Shown here: in pieces, positions 1 to 11,339 of the stretch | Layout of the letters: every line of letters starts with the position of its first letter | Numbering within the stretch: position 1 is the stretch's first letter | Source: Ampullaceana balthica | Taxonomy: Eukaryota; Mollusca; Gastropoda; Lymnaeidae | Reading direction: 5' to 3' | Assembly (NCBI GenBank): GCA_944989445.1 | Contig: CALYLW010000056.1 | Span: 8,448-72,447 of the forward strand | Length of the DNA stretch: 64,000 bases | Notes under the pieces: generated by a model | The model's input: the letters and a program-made list of their open reading frames with translations, nothing else | What the model was told of the DNA's origin: nothing | The model's database searches: none | Made by a program: the position numbers and the translations under genes

Positions 1-745
1 ATGTATGTTACAAATTATCATATTCATAATCATAACATAGTCATCGGCAAAATGTTCATGAATCAAAAATTTCATCATCATAACATATAATAAATACATA
101 TTATCAATGTTATACCAAATGCCTGAGGGCTCCAAACATGTTGTGCTTACATAATCAAAATGTGTCGTGCACCTAAGAATTGTCTTATCAATTCATATAA
201 TAGTAATACTGGGAATTGGTCGCTCAGACCCCCCAAGTAAATACAAAAATACATTATCATAACTCCTCATAGTTATCAACAAATAGCAGCCTCATCATCC
301 TAATCAAAACATTATCATCATAACAACATCTCTTATCATAAAATTTGGACTGAGGTCTCCAGTGCACAAAATTTCTTATATGATCAACACATTTGTCATG
401 AACATACGAACCACTTTATTTCATTTCATACTGATACTAGTACAAGGTTACGCAGACCCCAACTTCAATCCCAAAAATATTATCATTATTCATCATAATT
501 TTCAACAAATTATCATCATCATCATCATCATAGAAGATACAACACCAATTCCGTGTTATTTACGGCGCCCTCCTATACCGTAATGCTCAGACAAATTCAA
601 TGTATGCATCAAAAATCATAGTCATTGTTTTTGATGGTGGAACATTTCGTATCTTTCCCATTCTAAACAAGAAACGACCCTTATTAGCATTACCAAGAGC
701 GTACCCTAAAATTTGGTAACTACTATCATTTGTCATTGTCCCAGG
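1..745. other. AT-rich gene-free stretch with degenerate direct repeat
   Basis: No convincing coding sequence is visible. The stretch is rich in CAT/ATC and ATA runs, including a pure (ATC)n-like tract around 500-530. Two segments, near 215-300 and near 445-520, share a degenerate pattern: an 'agacccc' motif followed by AT-rich 'aaatat-attatcat' text and 'caacaaat'. This suggests an old direct repeat of roughly 230-250 bp. It lies downstream of the minus-strand gag-like gene, where a pol gene would be expected, but I see no reverse transcriptase, protease or integrase motif here. Confidence 0.4.
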
Positions 746-880
746 CTTAATTATTAGCTATTTTGATCATTCTTGTACTCAACCCTACAAAATCTGTCAG
801 TATACTGGTAGTCTTAGTGGGATTAGTGGGACCGTGATTTTCTATCAGTCTTTGTCTGTCCCACTCCCATTGCCACACCT

Positions 881-3800
881 CTATCCTCTGCGATCCTCCC
901 TGTCGCTACCTCTATGGCTTTTCCGGTTAAGTATACCTCCGCCTCTGAAATTTCCCCGGTCACTCCTGTCACCCCCTCCACGACTTATCAGGTTAGCTTT
1001 ACTTCCGCCCTTGAAATCTCGCCGATAACTTCGGTCAGTACATTTGAATTCTCCTCCCTGTCCTCTTTTGAATTGTACTCGTTGACCCGAAGGGCTAACC
1101 ATTGCGTCTAAAATTATACCAACGCACGAGCTAACCACCCAATTAAATGTGTTCAACCGGACCCCAATTATTAACAAAACAACTATTCTCAACAAACCGG
1201 CCGTAAGCCTGTCCCAGTGAGTATTTGTCCGTCATGGTTTTATGCATTCTGGCCAGTCTAGGTCGCACTGTGTCATTGTTATTGTTTCTGTGTAGCTCTG
1301 TGTTTGCCCTGTTGTGTCCTTGGAGGTTATACGCGTCACCTTTGTTCAGCAACTCACAACAGTGTCTAGCTGAGCCCCTGTCATATTGTTGTATGGCTCC
1401 ACTGTAGGGTTTCTTCTTAAGTTGCTTGTTTTTATCACTAGGTGGGCTATCTGCTCTTAGCTCAGTAGCACACTCAATTTTCCCATCATTAACTTCAATA
1501 TTCTCCTGATCTCCATCAAAAAGTTTGCTATCTTCTAGGAATTCAGTAGCAAAATCAATTTTTCCATCATTATCTTCCTTATTTCCCCTTACATTCACAA
1601 CATTTTGCCTCCGAGGTTAATGTTACTACTGTGACCACGGTGTGTTCAGTGACCTTCACCCCATCTTGCATATCTAGGTCACTACTTTTTTTCTTATTCA
1701 TATTAAGTAAAATTTCCCTCTTTCGAAATTGTACTTCTTTGGTCCACTTTTCGTGAGGTTTTTCAACTATTGTCCCCAAGCATCTTGGACGTTCTCTGCA
1801 CAATCATTCTCATGTCTGTATCATTACCAGTTAATCTTTGCGTTAATTCAGTCCTTTTCTCTTCCTTTTCAACAATGATTCGCCATAAGTCATTTATGTC
1901 TTCTTTGTTATGTGCTATGGTCAGTGTTAACTCATTATTTTCCTCTTCTCTTTTGAGTTAGTGTGTCTTTAATTTCCTTTAGCTTCCACTGTAAGTTCTG
2001 CAAACATTCATCTTTCTCAGTCACCGTCTTATTCAGCCCTGATATATTTTGGTTTGCAATGATTAAGTTCAATTTCATCTCTGCTAGTTTTTCATCTTTA
2101 CCTCTGACTATTTTTATTAGGCTAGCGTATACGTTGTCCATCCCGATACTTTTCATTTTCCAGGTCATGGACTCAACTTCAGCTTCATTCAGTTTTATTT
2201 TGTTCTCTCTCTTACATTCTTCTAATGATTTTTCCATTTCGGCTAAGGCCTTACTCAGATCTTCTATCTCTTTTCCTTTTAGTTCCCTCTGTAATTTTTC
2301 TAATAATTCACCCTTTTTCAGCTTCAGACTTCTTCAGCTCTGTTACCTTTCTATCTTTGTCCTTAGTTATTTTAAGCCAGCTGGATTTTTCTTCATTATT
2401 TTGAGCCAGTAGTTTGTCCATTTCGGCAATTCTCATTCTTAAGTTCATTGATTCAACTTCAGTTTCCTCTATTTTTAATCTGTGTTTGATGTCAACTTTT
2501 TCGAGATCCGTTAGTCTAGTTTCAACCTTGTTCAATGCTGACTCTAGTTTACTTACTGTCTCTTTGTGTTCCTTTAATTCATTCTCTCTAAGGGTCAGAT
2601 TATTTCTCAATTCACTAATGAGTTTATTACTTTCTTCCCTGGCTATCTCGCCAGCTGCCGGTTCTGCCACCTTAACTTCTTTCGTTACATATGGCTCTTC
2701 CCAAAATAAGCTGGCTATTCCATATAATTCTTCCTGACAGTTACTCACGTTACTTTTTAAAGCTCTCTGTTTAATTCTCCGTTTTCTTCTTTTCTCTTCA
2801 TCATTTTCTAACATTTTCTCCTGTCTCTGTTCGTATTGTCGCTGCTTCTTTTCATCTTTCTTCTGTCGCAGTCTCTGTCTTTCTTCGTTTTGTCTCAATG
2901 ATTCTTTATCTTCTTGCTCCCACTTTAACCGTACCTCTTCAATTTTTTTTAGCCACCAGCTATCTTCCCTTTCACCCTTTTCCTTCCCTTTATTAGCAGT
3001 CACTACATTAGTTAATTGACCCTGCTTTATCTTCTTTTCATCCTTATGTGTGCTCCTTTCTAAAGTATTACTAGCATAATGATTTATTCTATCATTTGAT
3101 TCATCATATTCCACTCGTATGACTTTCTCTACAACTCCGATTCCTCCAGTCTTCTCATCACAGTCATTCTGAATTTCTATTTCTTCCGATTTAATTTCAC
3201 CCTTTGTCCCAGCTGTTAAGCGTCTATAACTGAATGATCATCTCTCTTCTCTGGCTCAGGAATGTTTTCCTTGGTCTCTTTTCCTACCGCCTCCATCCTA
3301 ATTTCGTCTCCGACTTGTTCGGCATAATTCTTTTCAGGTTCTACCACTTTATTGTCTGTTTCTTTAACATTATTTTCAGGTTTTATAGGGTTCTTGTCTG
3401 TTTCTCCACCATTGTTGACATTTTCAACAACTTTCTTGTCCGATTGCGTAATCGTTTTCACTCTTGCTAATTCTTTCCTGACTTTTCTACTTCCTTTCTT
3501 TTTGCTAGCGACAGCAGTGTCTACCGAAATTTTCCTAGTAGTGGACTTCGAATCGCTTTTGAAAAACTTTTTATTCTCAATTTCGGCTACCTCTTTTTGA
3601 CATTTCAACTCCGGTTTCTCAGTCACGTGTTTGTTTCTCGATTTATATCTTTTCTTTGGTCCCGAAGTGGTTTGAGTAGTTAGAACGTTATTATTTGTAC
3701 CTATCTTGTCTGCCTCTTTAACTCTATAGATTTCGTCGGCCATTTCAAGTTCTCTTTGTCTCACCATTTCTAACCTTCTTGACTCCTCCGCTCTTTTTAA

Positions 3801-4136
3801 AGCCCTTTCTTCTTTTCGTTTTTCTCTTTCCTCATCTTCCTCCCTCCTCTTTCTATCTCTTTCCTCATCTTCCTCCCTCCTGCGCGCCTCTTGCTCGCTC
3901 TTCCTTCTATCTCTTTCCTCATCTTCCTCCCTCCTGCGCGCCTCTTGCTCGCTCTTCCTTCTATCTCTTTCCTCATCTTCCTCCCTCCTGCGCGCCTCTT
4001 GCTCGCTCTTCCTTCTATCTCTTTCCTCATCTTCCACCCTCTTGTACGCCTCTATAACCCATCTCTTTGCCTCCTCCCCTTCAAATCCCAGCTCCCGGGC
4101 ACTTTGTCTCAGTTTTTCTACATTAGGCAATTCCAT
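881..4136 (-). pseudogene. Frameshifted gag-like coiled-coil gene of an LTR retroelement
   Basis: On the minus strand a 306-residue open frame (4136-3216) starts MELPNVEKLRQSARELGFEG. This short leucine-rich, SAP-like N terminus followed by long Glu/Arg-rich helices is, from memory, typical of gag proteins of invertebrate LTR elements. The charged coiled coil continues in other frames: 3223-2308, about 2310-1935, about 1955-1755, then 1803-1579 and 1598-1143. An Arg/Gly-rich segment with RGGG boxes (about 1080-881) looks like a nucleic-acid-binding tail, and an open frame might run on to about 746. At least four frame changes break the gene. Two lie at short homopolymers (near 2310 in an A5G3 run, near 1945 in an A4 run), so assembly indels are possible. 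A zinc knuckle is not convincing. Upstream lie a leader, a primer-binding-like site and an LTR on the same strand, which supports the gag reading. A host coiled-coil gene is the alternative. Confidence 0.5.
3845..4040 (-). repeat. 54-bp in-frame tandem repeat inside the gag-like gene
   Basis: About three and a half near-identical 54-bp units encode an 18-residue Glu/Arg-rich repeat with the core EERDRRKSEQEARRRE. The unit length is a multiple of three and keeps the frame open, extending the predicted charged helix. The copies are almost identical in DNA, so the expansion is recent compared with the frameshifts elsewhere in the gene. Confidence 0.85.
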
Positions 4137-4869
4137 GTCGATGTTTCTATATTAGTAGTTACTCTACGGTCACAATCTCAAATTCGTCTACCGTCTTCCT
4201 ATCGTTTTGTATTAGGGACCCAATATAACAATTACTATCTCAATAATACAATTTGGGGATTCATCATATACAAATATATAATATATAATATTTAAAACAT
4301 ACTAATTTAATATTAGAAATTAAGTTGTACTTGCCTGTACGATAGAAATTACCACACAAATAGTACCCATACATAAGAAAAACACAATATACCAGGGCAG
4401 TATCAATATCCATAGGCGAGAGAGTCCCAAAGTCACCGCCTTCACTGTCACGTATTACTGAGGTTGTAACCTCGAAGTTGTCCAGGCTGTAGTCAGCTTC
4501 TGTGTTACTGTCTAAGTTAGTGTTCGTTATTCCTCCGATGCTCTTCCAAGTGTAGTCTGTATGGCCTCCCTTTCTGCGTCTGTCTGCAATTCCACTACTA
4601 CGGCTGCCTGTAACATCACTGCTACGGCTGTCTGTAAGATCATTGCTACGGCTGTCTTCAACACCCCTGCTACGGCTGTCTTCACCACCACTGCTACGGC
4701 TGTCTGCAACACCCCTGGTCTCGTCGTTACGAGGTGTAAGCCCTACGCTCTCGTGATGATCTTGATATCGGGATGGCTAGTACGGCCAGTTGATGTGTTT
4801 TTCGTCGTTTCTCTTTTAGTGACGTGTCTTGATGCACTGCGTTGACTCTAACCGATGGCTCGGTTTTTC
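4137..4869 (-). other. Untranslated leader of the minus-strand retroelement, with 24-bp repeats
   Basis: This is the interval between the gag-like start and the primer-binding-like site. It has no good coding signal apart from a 61-residue Ala/Val-rich frame made by the tandem repeat at 4594-4714. A leader of about 730 bp is long but possible for an LTR element. The segment near 4240-4400 is AT-rich and unremarkable. Confidence 0.35.
4594..4714. repeat. 24-bp tandem repeat, five copies
   Basis: Five adjacent units share the core 'gctacggctgtctg' and repeat every 24 bp. On the minus strand this translates as an eight-residue LQTAVAV-type repeat, but nothing supports translation. Confidence 0.85.
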
Positions 4870-4882
4870 GGCGGGCCCCCAC
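4870..4882 (-). promoter_or_regulatory. Primer-binding-like site next to the LTR
   Basis: Read on the minus strand the sequence is TGGGGGCCCGCC, directly after a ...CA end that would close an LTR. It resembles the tRNA-Pro type primer-binding site (TGGGGGCTCGTCC) used by many retroelements. It sits between the LTR-like segment and the gag-like gene, as expected. The match is imperfect and was judged by eye. Confidence 0.4.
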
Positions 4883-5021
4883 TGTGGCGGAGTCGTTGTC
4901 TAGGGGTTGAGGTCCCCCCCTTAGCCACAGATATTTACCACGTAGACGGGTAAAAGACTTAGCAACGCTGGGTTGTTTTCTTTCAACATAAGTTTAATGA
5001 CATCCAGAAGCTTTGAACATA

Positions 5022-5027
5022 TTTATT
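5022..5027 (-). terminator. AATAAA polyadenylation signal in the putative LTR
   Basis: A canonical AATAAA hexamer on the minus strand lies about 140 bp before the LTR end and about 170 bp after the TATA-like box, the usual LTR arrangement. Confidence 0.35.
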
Positions 5028-5194
5028 GTACAGTACAATTGGCAGTTTACAGTTGATGGTCATACCATCCAGAGTCCTCGGCCCAGCTTGACCGGATTGG
5101 ACCACGTTCACAAAACTCCACACTCTATCGTACGTCTTTCACCTGCCTGCTACTTGGCAACTTAACACTCTCCCCGCGACACACAATGTGACCC

Positions 5195-5202
5195 CTATTA
5201 TA
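5195..5202 (-). promoter_or_regulatory. TATA-like box of the putative LTR
   Basis: The minus strand reads TATAATAG inside a GC-richer context. Its position upstream of the AATAAA signal fits an LTR promoter. Sequence alone does not prove function. Confidence 0.35.
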
Positions 5203-7009
5203 CCCCCGTCTTGTCCGACCGGTTTTGACTGGACCCTCGGTCAATCACCATGTCTCCCTTTGACCGTGGTCCTGTCAATTCATTACAACTTGCACGTACC
5301 TTGAGTTCACTTGCCCCCGTTCCACGAGGACAAGTGTTCACAGCCCCATTTATGCGTAGTCATCCCCACACCACAACATCTGACCGTAACAACATCTAAG
5401 CTACTTTCTGTGTCAGCTTGATGTGTCCTTTGGTTCCTTATGAGGAGGACCATTCTCTAGATCTTAGCTACTTGCTGAGACAGCTTGGTGTGTCCTTGGT
5501 TTGCTTATGACGAGGACCATTCTCTAAATCTTAGCTACTTGCTGTGACAGCTTGGTGTGTCCTTGGTGGCTTATGACGAGGACCATTCTCTACATCTTAG
5601 CTACTTGCTACGACAGCTTGTTGTGTCCTTGGTGGCTTATGACGAGGACCATTCTCTAAATCCTAGCTACTTGATGTAACAGCTTGGTGAGGCCTTTGGT
5701 GGCTTATGATGAGCACCATTCTCTACATCTTAGCTACTTGCTGTGGCAGCTTGGTGTGTCCTTTGGTGGCTTATGACAAGGATCATTCTCTACTACTTAG
5801 CTACTTGCTGTAACAGCGTGATGTGTCCTTTGGTGACTTATGAGGAGGACCATTTTCTACATCTTACCTACTTGCTGTAACAGCTTTATGTGTCCTTTCG
5901 TGGCTGATGACTAGGGCCATACTCTACATCTTAGCTACTTGCTGTAACAGCTTGGTGTGTCCTTTGGTTGCTTATGAAGTGGACCATTCTCTACATCCTA
6001 GCTACTCTCTGTGACAGCTTGGTGTGTCTTTTGGTGGCTTATGACGAGGACTGTTCTCTACATCTTAGCTACAATGCTTTTGTCAGAGTGGTGTGTCCTT
6101 TGGTGGCTTATGACGAGGACCATTCTCTAAATATTAGCTACTTTCTGTGACAGCTTGGTGTGTCCTATGGTGGTTTATAACGAGGGCCATTCTCTACATC
6201 TTAGCTAATTGCTGTGACAGCTTGGTGTGTCCTTCGTTGCTTATGACGAGAACCATTCTCTACATCTTTGCTACTTGCTGTATCAGCTTTGTGTGTCCTT
6301 TGGTGGCTTATGACGAGGACCATTCTCTATATCTTAGCTACTTGCTGTAACAGCTTGGTGTTTCCTTCGGTGGCTTATGACGAGGACCATTCTCTAAATC
6401 TTAGCTACTTGCTGTGCAAGCTTTTTGTGTCCTTTGGTGTCTTATGACGCGTACCATTCTCTACATCTTAGCTACTAGCTGTGACAGCTTGTTGTGTCCT
6501 TTGGTGGCTTATGACTAGGACCATTCTCTACATCTTAGCTACTTCCTCTCGCAGCTAAGTGTGTCTTTTGGTGGCTTATGAGGAGGACCATTCTCTAGAT
6601 CTTAGCGACTTGCTGTGACAGCTTGGTGTGTCCTTTGGTGGCTTATGACGAGGAACATTCTCTACATCTTAGCTACTTGCTGTGACAGCTTGGTGTGTCC
6701 TTTGGTGGCTTATGACAATGACCATTCTCTACATCTTAGCTACTTGCTCTGGCAGCTTAGTGTGTCTTTTGGTGACTTTTGACGCGGACCATTCTCTACA
6801 TCTTATCTACTTTCTGTGTTAGCTTGGTGTGTCATTTGGTGGCTTATGACGAGGACCATTCTCTACATCTTAGCTACTTGATTCGTCAGCTTGGTGTGTC
6901 ATTTGGCGGCTTATGACGAGGACTATTCTCTACATCTTAGCTACTTACTGTGATAGCTTGGTGTGGCCTTTGGTGGCTTATGACGAGGAACATTCTCTAC
7001 ATCTTAGCT

Positions 7010-9320
7010 ACTTGCTGTTATTGCTTGGTGTGTCCTTTGGTGGCTTATGAAGAAGACCATTCTCTACATCTTAGCTACTTGCTCTGGCAGCTAGTGTGTC
7101 TTTTGGTGGCTTATGACGAGGACCATTCTCTACATCTTAGCTACTTTCTGTAACTGCTTGGTGTGTCCTTTGATGGCTTATGAGTAGGACCATTCTCTAC
7201 ATCTTAAATACTTCAGCTTGGTGTGTCCTTTGGTGGCTAATGAGGACCATTGTCTACATCTTAGTTCTTGCTGTAACAGCTTTATGTGTCCTTTCGTGGC
7301 TGATGACTGGGACCATTCTCTACACCTTAGCTACTTGCTGTAAGGGCTTGGTGTGTCCTTTGTTTGCTTATGAAGTGGACCATTCTCTACTTCCTAGCTA
7401 CTCTCTGTGACAGCTTGGTGTGTCGTTTGGTGGCTTATGACGAGGCTTATTCTGTACATCTTTGCTACAATGCTTTTGTCAGAGTTGGGTGTCCTTGGGT
7501 GTCTTATGACGAGGACCATTCTCTAAATCTTAGCTACTTTCTGTGACTGCTTGGTGTATCCTTTGGTGGCTTATGACGAGGACCATTCTCTACATCTTTG
7601 CTTATTGCTGTGACAGCTTGGTGTGTCCTTTGGTGGCTTATGACGAGGACCATTCTCTACATCTTAGCTATTTGCCTTTACAGCTTGGTGTGTCCTTTGG
7701 TGGCTTATGGCGAGGACCATTCTCTACATCTTAGCTACTTGCTGTGTCAGCTGGTGTTCCCTTTGGTGGCTTATGAGGAGGACCATTCTCTAGATATTAG
7801 CTACTTGCTCTTGCAGCTTAATAAGTCTTTTGGTGGCTTATGACGCGGACCATTTTCTACATCGTAGCTGCTTGTTGTGTTAGCTTGGTGTGTCATTTTG
7901 TTGCTTATGACGAGGACTTTTCTCTACATTTTAGCTACTTGCTGTGACAGCCTGGTGTGTCTTTAGGTGGCTTATGACGAGCAACATTCTCTACACCTTA
8001 GCTACTTGCTGTGACAGCTTGGTGTCTCCTTTTGTGGCTTATGACGAGGACACCATTCTCTACATCTTAGCTTTTTGCTGTAACAGCTTGGTGAGGCCTT
8101 TGGTGGCTTATGACGAGCACCATTCTCTACATCTTAGCTACTTTCTGTAGCAGCTTAGTGTGTAATTTGTTGGCTTATGACGAGGACCATTCTCTATTTC
8201 TTAGCTACTTGCTGTACCACAGCTTAGTGTGTAATTTGGTGGCTTATGTGGAGGACCATTCTCTACATCTTAGCTACTTGCTGTAACAGCTTTATGTGTA
8301 CTTTCGTGGCTTATGACGAGGACCATTCTCTACATCTTAGCTACTTGCTGTAACAGCTTGGTGTGTCCTTTGGTTGCTTATGACGAGGAACATTCTCTAG
8401 ATCTTAGATACTTGCTGTGACAGCTTTGAATGTTCCTTTGGTTGCTTATGACGGTGACCATTCTCTACATCCTAGCTACTTGCTGTGACAGCTTGAAATG
8501 TCCTTGTTGGCTTATGATGAGCACCATTCTCTACATCTTAGCTTTTTGCTGTAACAGCTTGGTGAGGCCTTTGGTGGCTTATGACGAGCACCATTCTCTA
8601 CATCTTAGCTACTTGCTGTGGCAGTTGGGGTGTCCTTTTCTTGGCTTATGACGAGGACCATTCTCTATTTCTTAGCTACTTGCTGTACTACAGCTTGGTG
8701 TGTACTTTGGTGGCTTATGAGGAGGACTATTCTCTACATCTTAGTTCTTGCTGTAACAGCTTTATGTGTACTTTCGTTGCTTATGACGAGGACCATTCTC
8801 TACATCTTAGCTACTTGCTGTAACAGCTTGGTGTGTCCTTTGGTTGCTTATGACGAGGAACATTCTCTAGATCTTAGATACTTGCTGTGACAGCTTTGAA
8901 TGTTCCTTTGGTTGCTTATGACAATGACCATTCTCTACATCCTAGCTACTTACTGTGACAACTTGGTTTGTCCTTTGGTGGCTTATGACGAGGATCATTC
9001 TCTACTTCTTAGCTACTTGCTGTGACAGCTTTGTGTGTCCTTTGTTGGCTTATGACAAGGACCATTCTCTACATCTAAGCTTTTCGCTGTGTCAGCTTGG
9101 TTTGTCCTTGTTTGGCTTATGAAATCAATATTTAGGACCATTCTCCACATCTTAGCTACCCTCTGTAATAGCTTGGTGTGTCCTTTGGTGGCTTATGACG
9201 AGGACTATTCTCTACATCTTAGCTACTTACTGTGTCAGCTTGGTCTGTCCTTTGGTGGCTTATGACGAGGAACATTCTCTACATCTTAGCTACTTGCTCT
9301 TATTGCTTGGTGTGTCCTTG
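7010..9320. repeat. Higher-order block, copy 1
   Basis: This run of satellite monomers recurs nearly unchanged 5,899 bp further on (about 12,909-15,219) and again 5,508 bp after that (about 18,417-20,727). Matching landmarks are the irregular short monomer 'aaatacttcagcttggtg' (7205, 13104, 18612) and 'cttatgacggtgacc' (about 8444, 14343, 19851). Confidence 0.85.
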
Positions 9321-11339
9321 GTGGCTTATGACGAGGACCATTCTCTACATCTTAGTTTTTTGCTGTAACAGCTTGGTGAGGCCTTTTGTGGCTTATGACG
9401 AGCACCATTCTCTACATCCTAGCTACTTGCTGTGTCAGCTTGGTGTGTCCTTTGGTGGCTTATGACGAGGACCATTCTCTATTTCTTAGCTACTTGCTGT
9501 ACCCCAGCTTGTTGTGTACTTTGGTGGCTTATGAGGAGGACCATTCTCTACATCTTAGCTAATAGCTGTAACAGCTTTATGTGTACTTTCGGTGCTTATG
9601 ACGATGACCATTCTCTACATCTTAGATACTTGCTGTGACAACTTGTGTGTCCTTTGGTGGCTTATGACGAGGATCATTCTCTACATCTTAGATACTTGCT
9701 GTGACAACTTGTGTGTCCTTTGGTGGCTTATGACGAGGATCATTCTCTAAATCTTAGCTACTTGCTTTGTCAGAGTGGTATATCCTTTGGTGGCTTATGA
9801 CGAGGACTATTCTCTTCATCTAAGCTACTTTCTGTAACAGATTGGTGTGTCCTTTGGTGGCTTATGACGTGGACCATTCTCGACATATCAGATACTTGCT
9901 GTGTCAGCTTGGTGTGTCCTTTGGTGGCTTATGACGAGGACCATTCTCAACTTCTTAGCTACTTGCTGTGACAGCTTGGTGTGTCCTTTGGTGGCTTATG
10001 ACGAGGATTATTCTCTACATCTTAGCTTTTTGCTGTGACAGCTTGGTGTGTCCTTTGTTGGCTTATGACGAGGACCATTCTCTACATCTAAGCTTTTTGC
10101 TGTGTCAGCTTGGTTTGTCCTTTGTTGGCTTATAAAATCAATATTTAGGACCATTCTCTACATCTTTGCTACTTGCTGTAAAAGCTTGGTGTGTTCTTTG
10201 GTGGCTTATGACGAGGACCATTCTCTATATCTTAGTTACTTGCTGTAACGGCTTGGTGTGTCCTTTGGTGGCTTATGACGAGGAACATTCTCTACATCTT
10301 AGCTACTTGCTGTTATTGCTTGGTGTGTCCTTTGGTGGCTTATGAAGAAGACCATTCTCTACATCTTAGCTACTTGCTCTGGCAGCTAGTGTGTCTTTTG
10401 GTGGCTTATGACGAGGACCATTCTCTACATCTTAGCTACTTTCTGTAACTGCTTGGTGTGTCCTTTGATGGCTTATGAGTAGGACCATTCTCTACATCTT
10501 AAATACTTCAGCTTGGTGTGTCCTTTGGTGGCTAATGAGGACCATTGTCTACATCTTAGTTCTTGCTGTAACAGCTTTATGTGTCCTTTCGTGGCTGATG
10601 ACTGGGACCATTCTCTACACCTTAGCTACTTGCTGTAAGGGCTTGGTGTGTCCTTTGTTTGCTTATGAAGTGGACCATTCTCTACATCCTAGCTACTCTC
10701 TGTGACAGCTTGGTGTGTCGTTTGGTGGCTTATGACGAGGCTTATTCTGTACATCTTTGCTACAATGCTTTTGTCAGAGTTGGGTGTCCTTGGGTGTCTT
10801 ATGACGAGGACCATTCTCTAAATCTTAGCTACTTTCTGTGACTGCTTGGTGTATCCTTTGGTGGCTTATGACGAGGACCATTCTCTACATCTTAGCGTAT
10901 TGCTGTGACAGCTTGGGATTGTCCTTTGGTGGCTTATGACGAGGACCATTCTCTACATCTTAGTTTTTTGCCGTAACAGCTTGGTGAGGCCTTTTGTGGC
11001 TTATGACGAGCACCATTCTCTACATCTTAGCTACTTGCTGTGTCAGCTGGTGTTCCCTTTGGTGGCTTATGAGGAGGACCATTCTCTAGATATTAGCTAC
11101 TTGCTCTTGCAGCTTAGTGTGTCTTTTGGTGGCTTATGACGCGGACCATTTTCTACATCGTAGCTGCTTGTTGTGTTAGCTTGGTGTGTCCTTTGGTGGC
11201 TTATGACGAGGACTATTCTCTACATCTTAGCTACTTACTGTGACAGCTTGGTCTGTCCTTTGGTGGCTTATGACGAGGAACATTCTCTACATCTTAGCTA
11301 CTTGCTCTTATTGCTTGGTGTGTCCTTTGGTGACTCATG

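Larger units (their letters stand above)
4883..5390 (-). mobile_element. Probable LTR of the minus-strand retroelement
   Basis: The segment begins in plus orientation with TG right beside the primer-binding-like site. On the minus strand it carries, in the right order, a TATA-like box (5202-5195), about 170 bp further an AATAAA signal (5027-5022), and then the putative LTR end at 4883. That is the U3-R-U5 order of an LTR. Its outer end is not defined, because the satellite starts near 5391, and no second LTR copy is in the window to prove it. Confidence 0.4.

Noticed and set aside
1963..2412. 149-residue Ser/Phe-rich plus-strand frame
   Set aside because: Antisense of the gag-like coiled coil; Lys/Glu codons read backwards give Phe/Leu/Ser.
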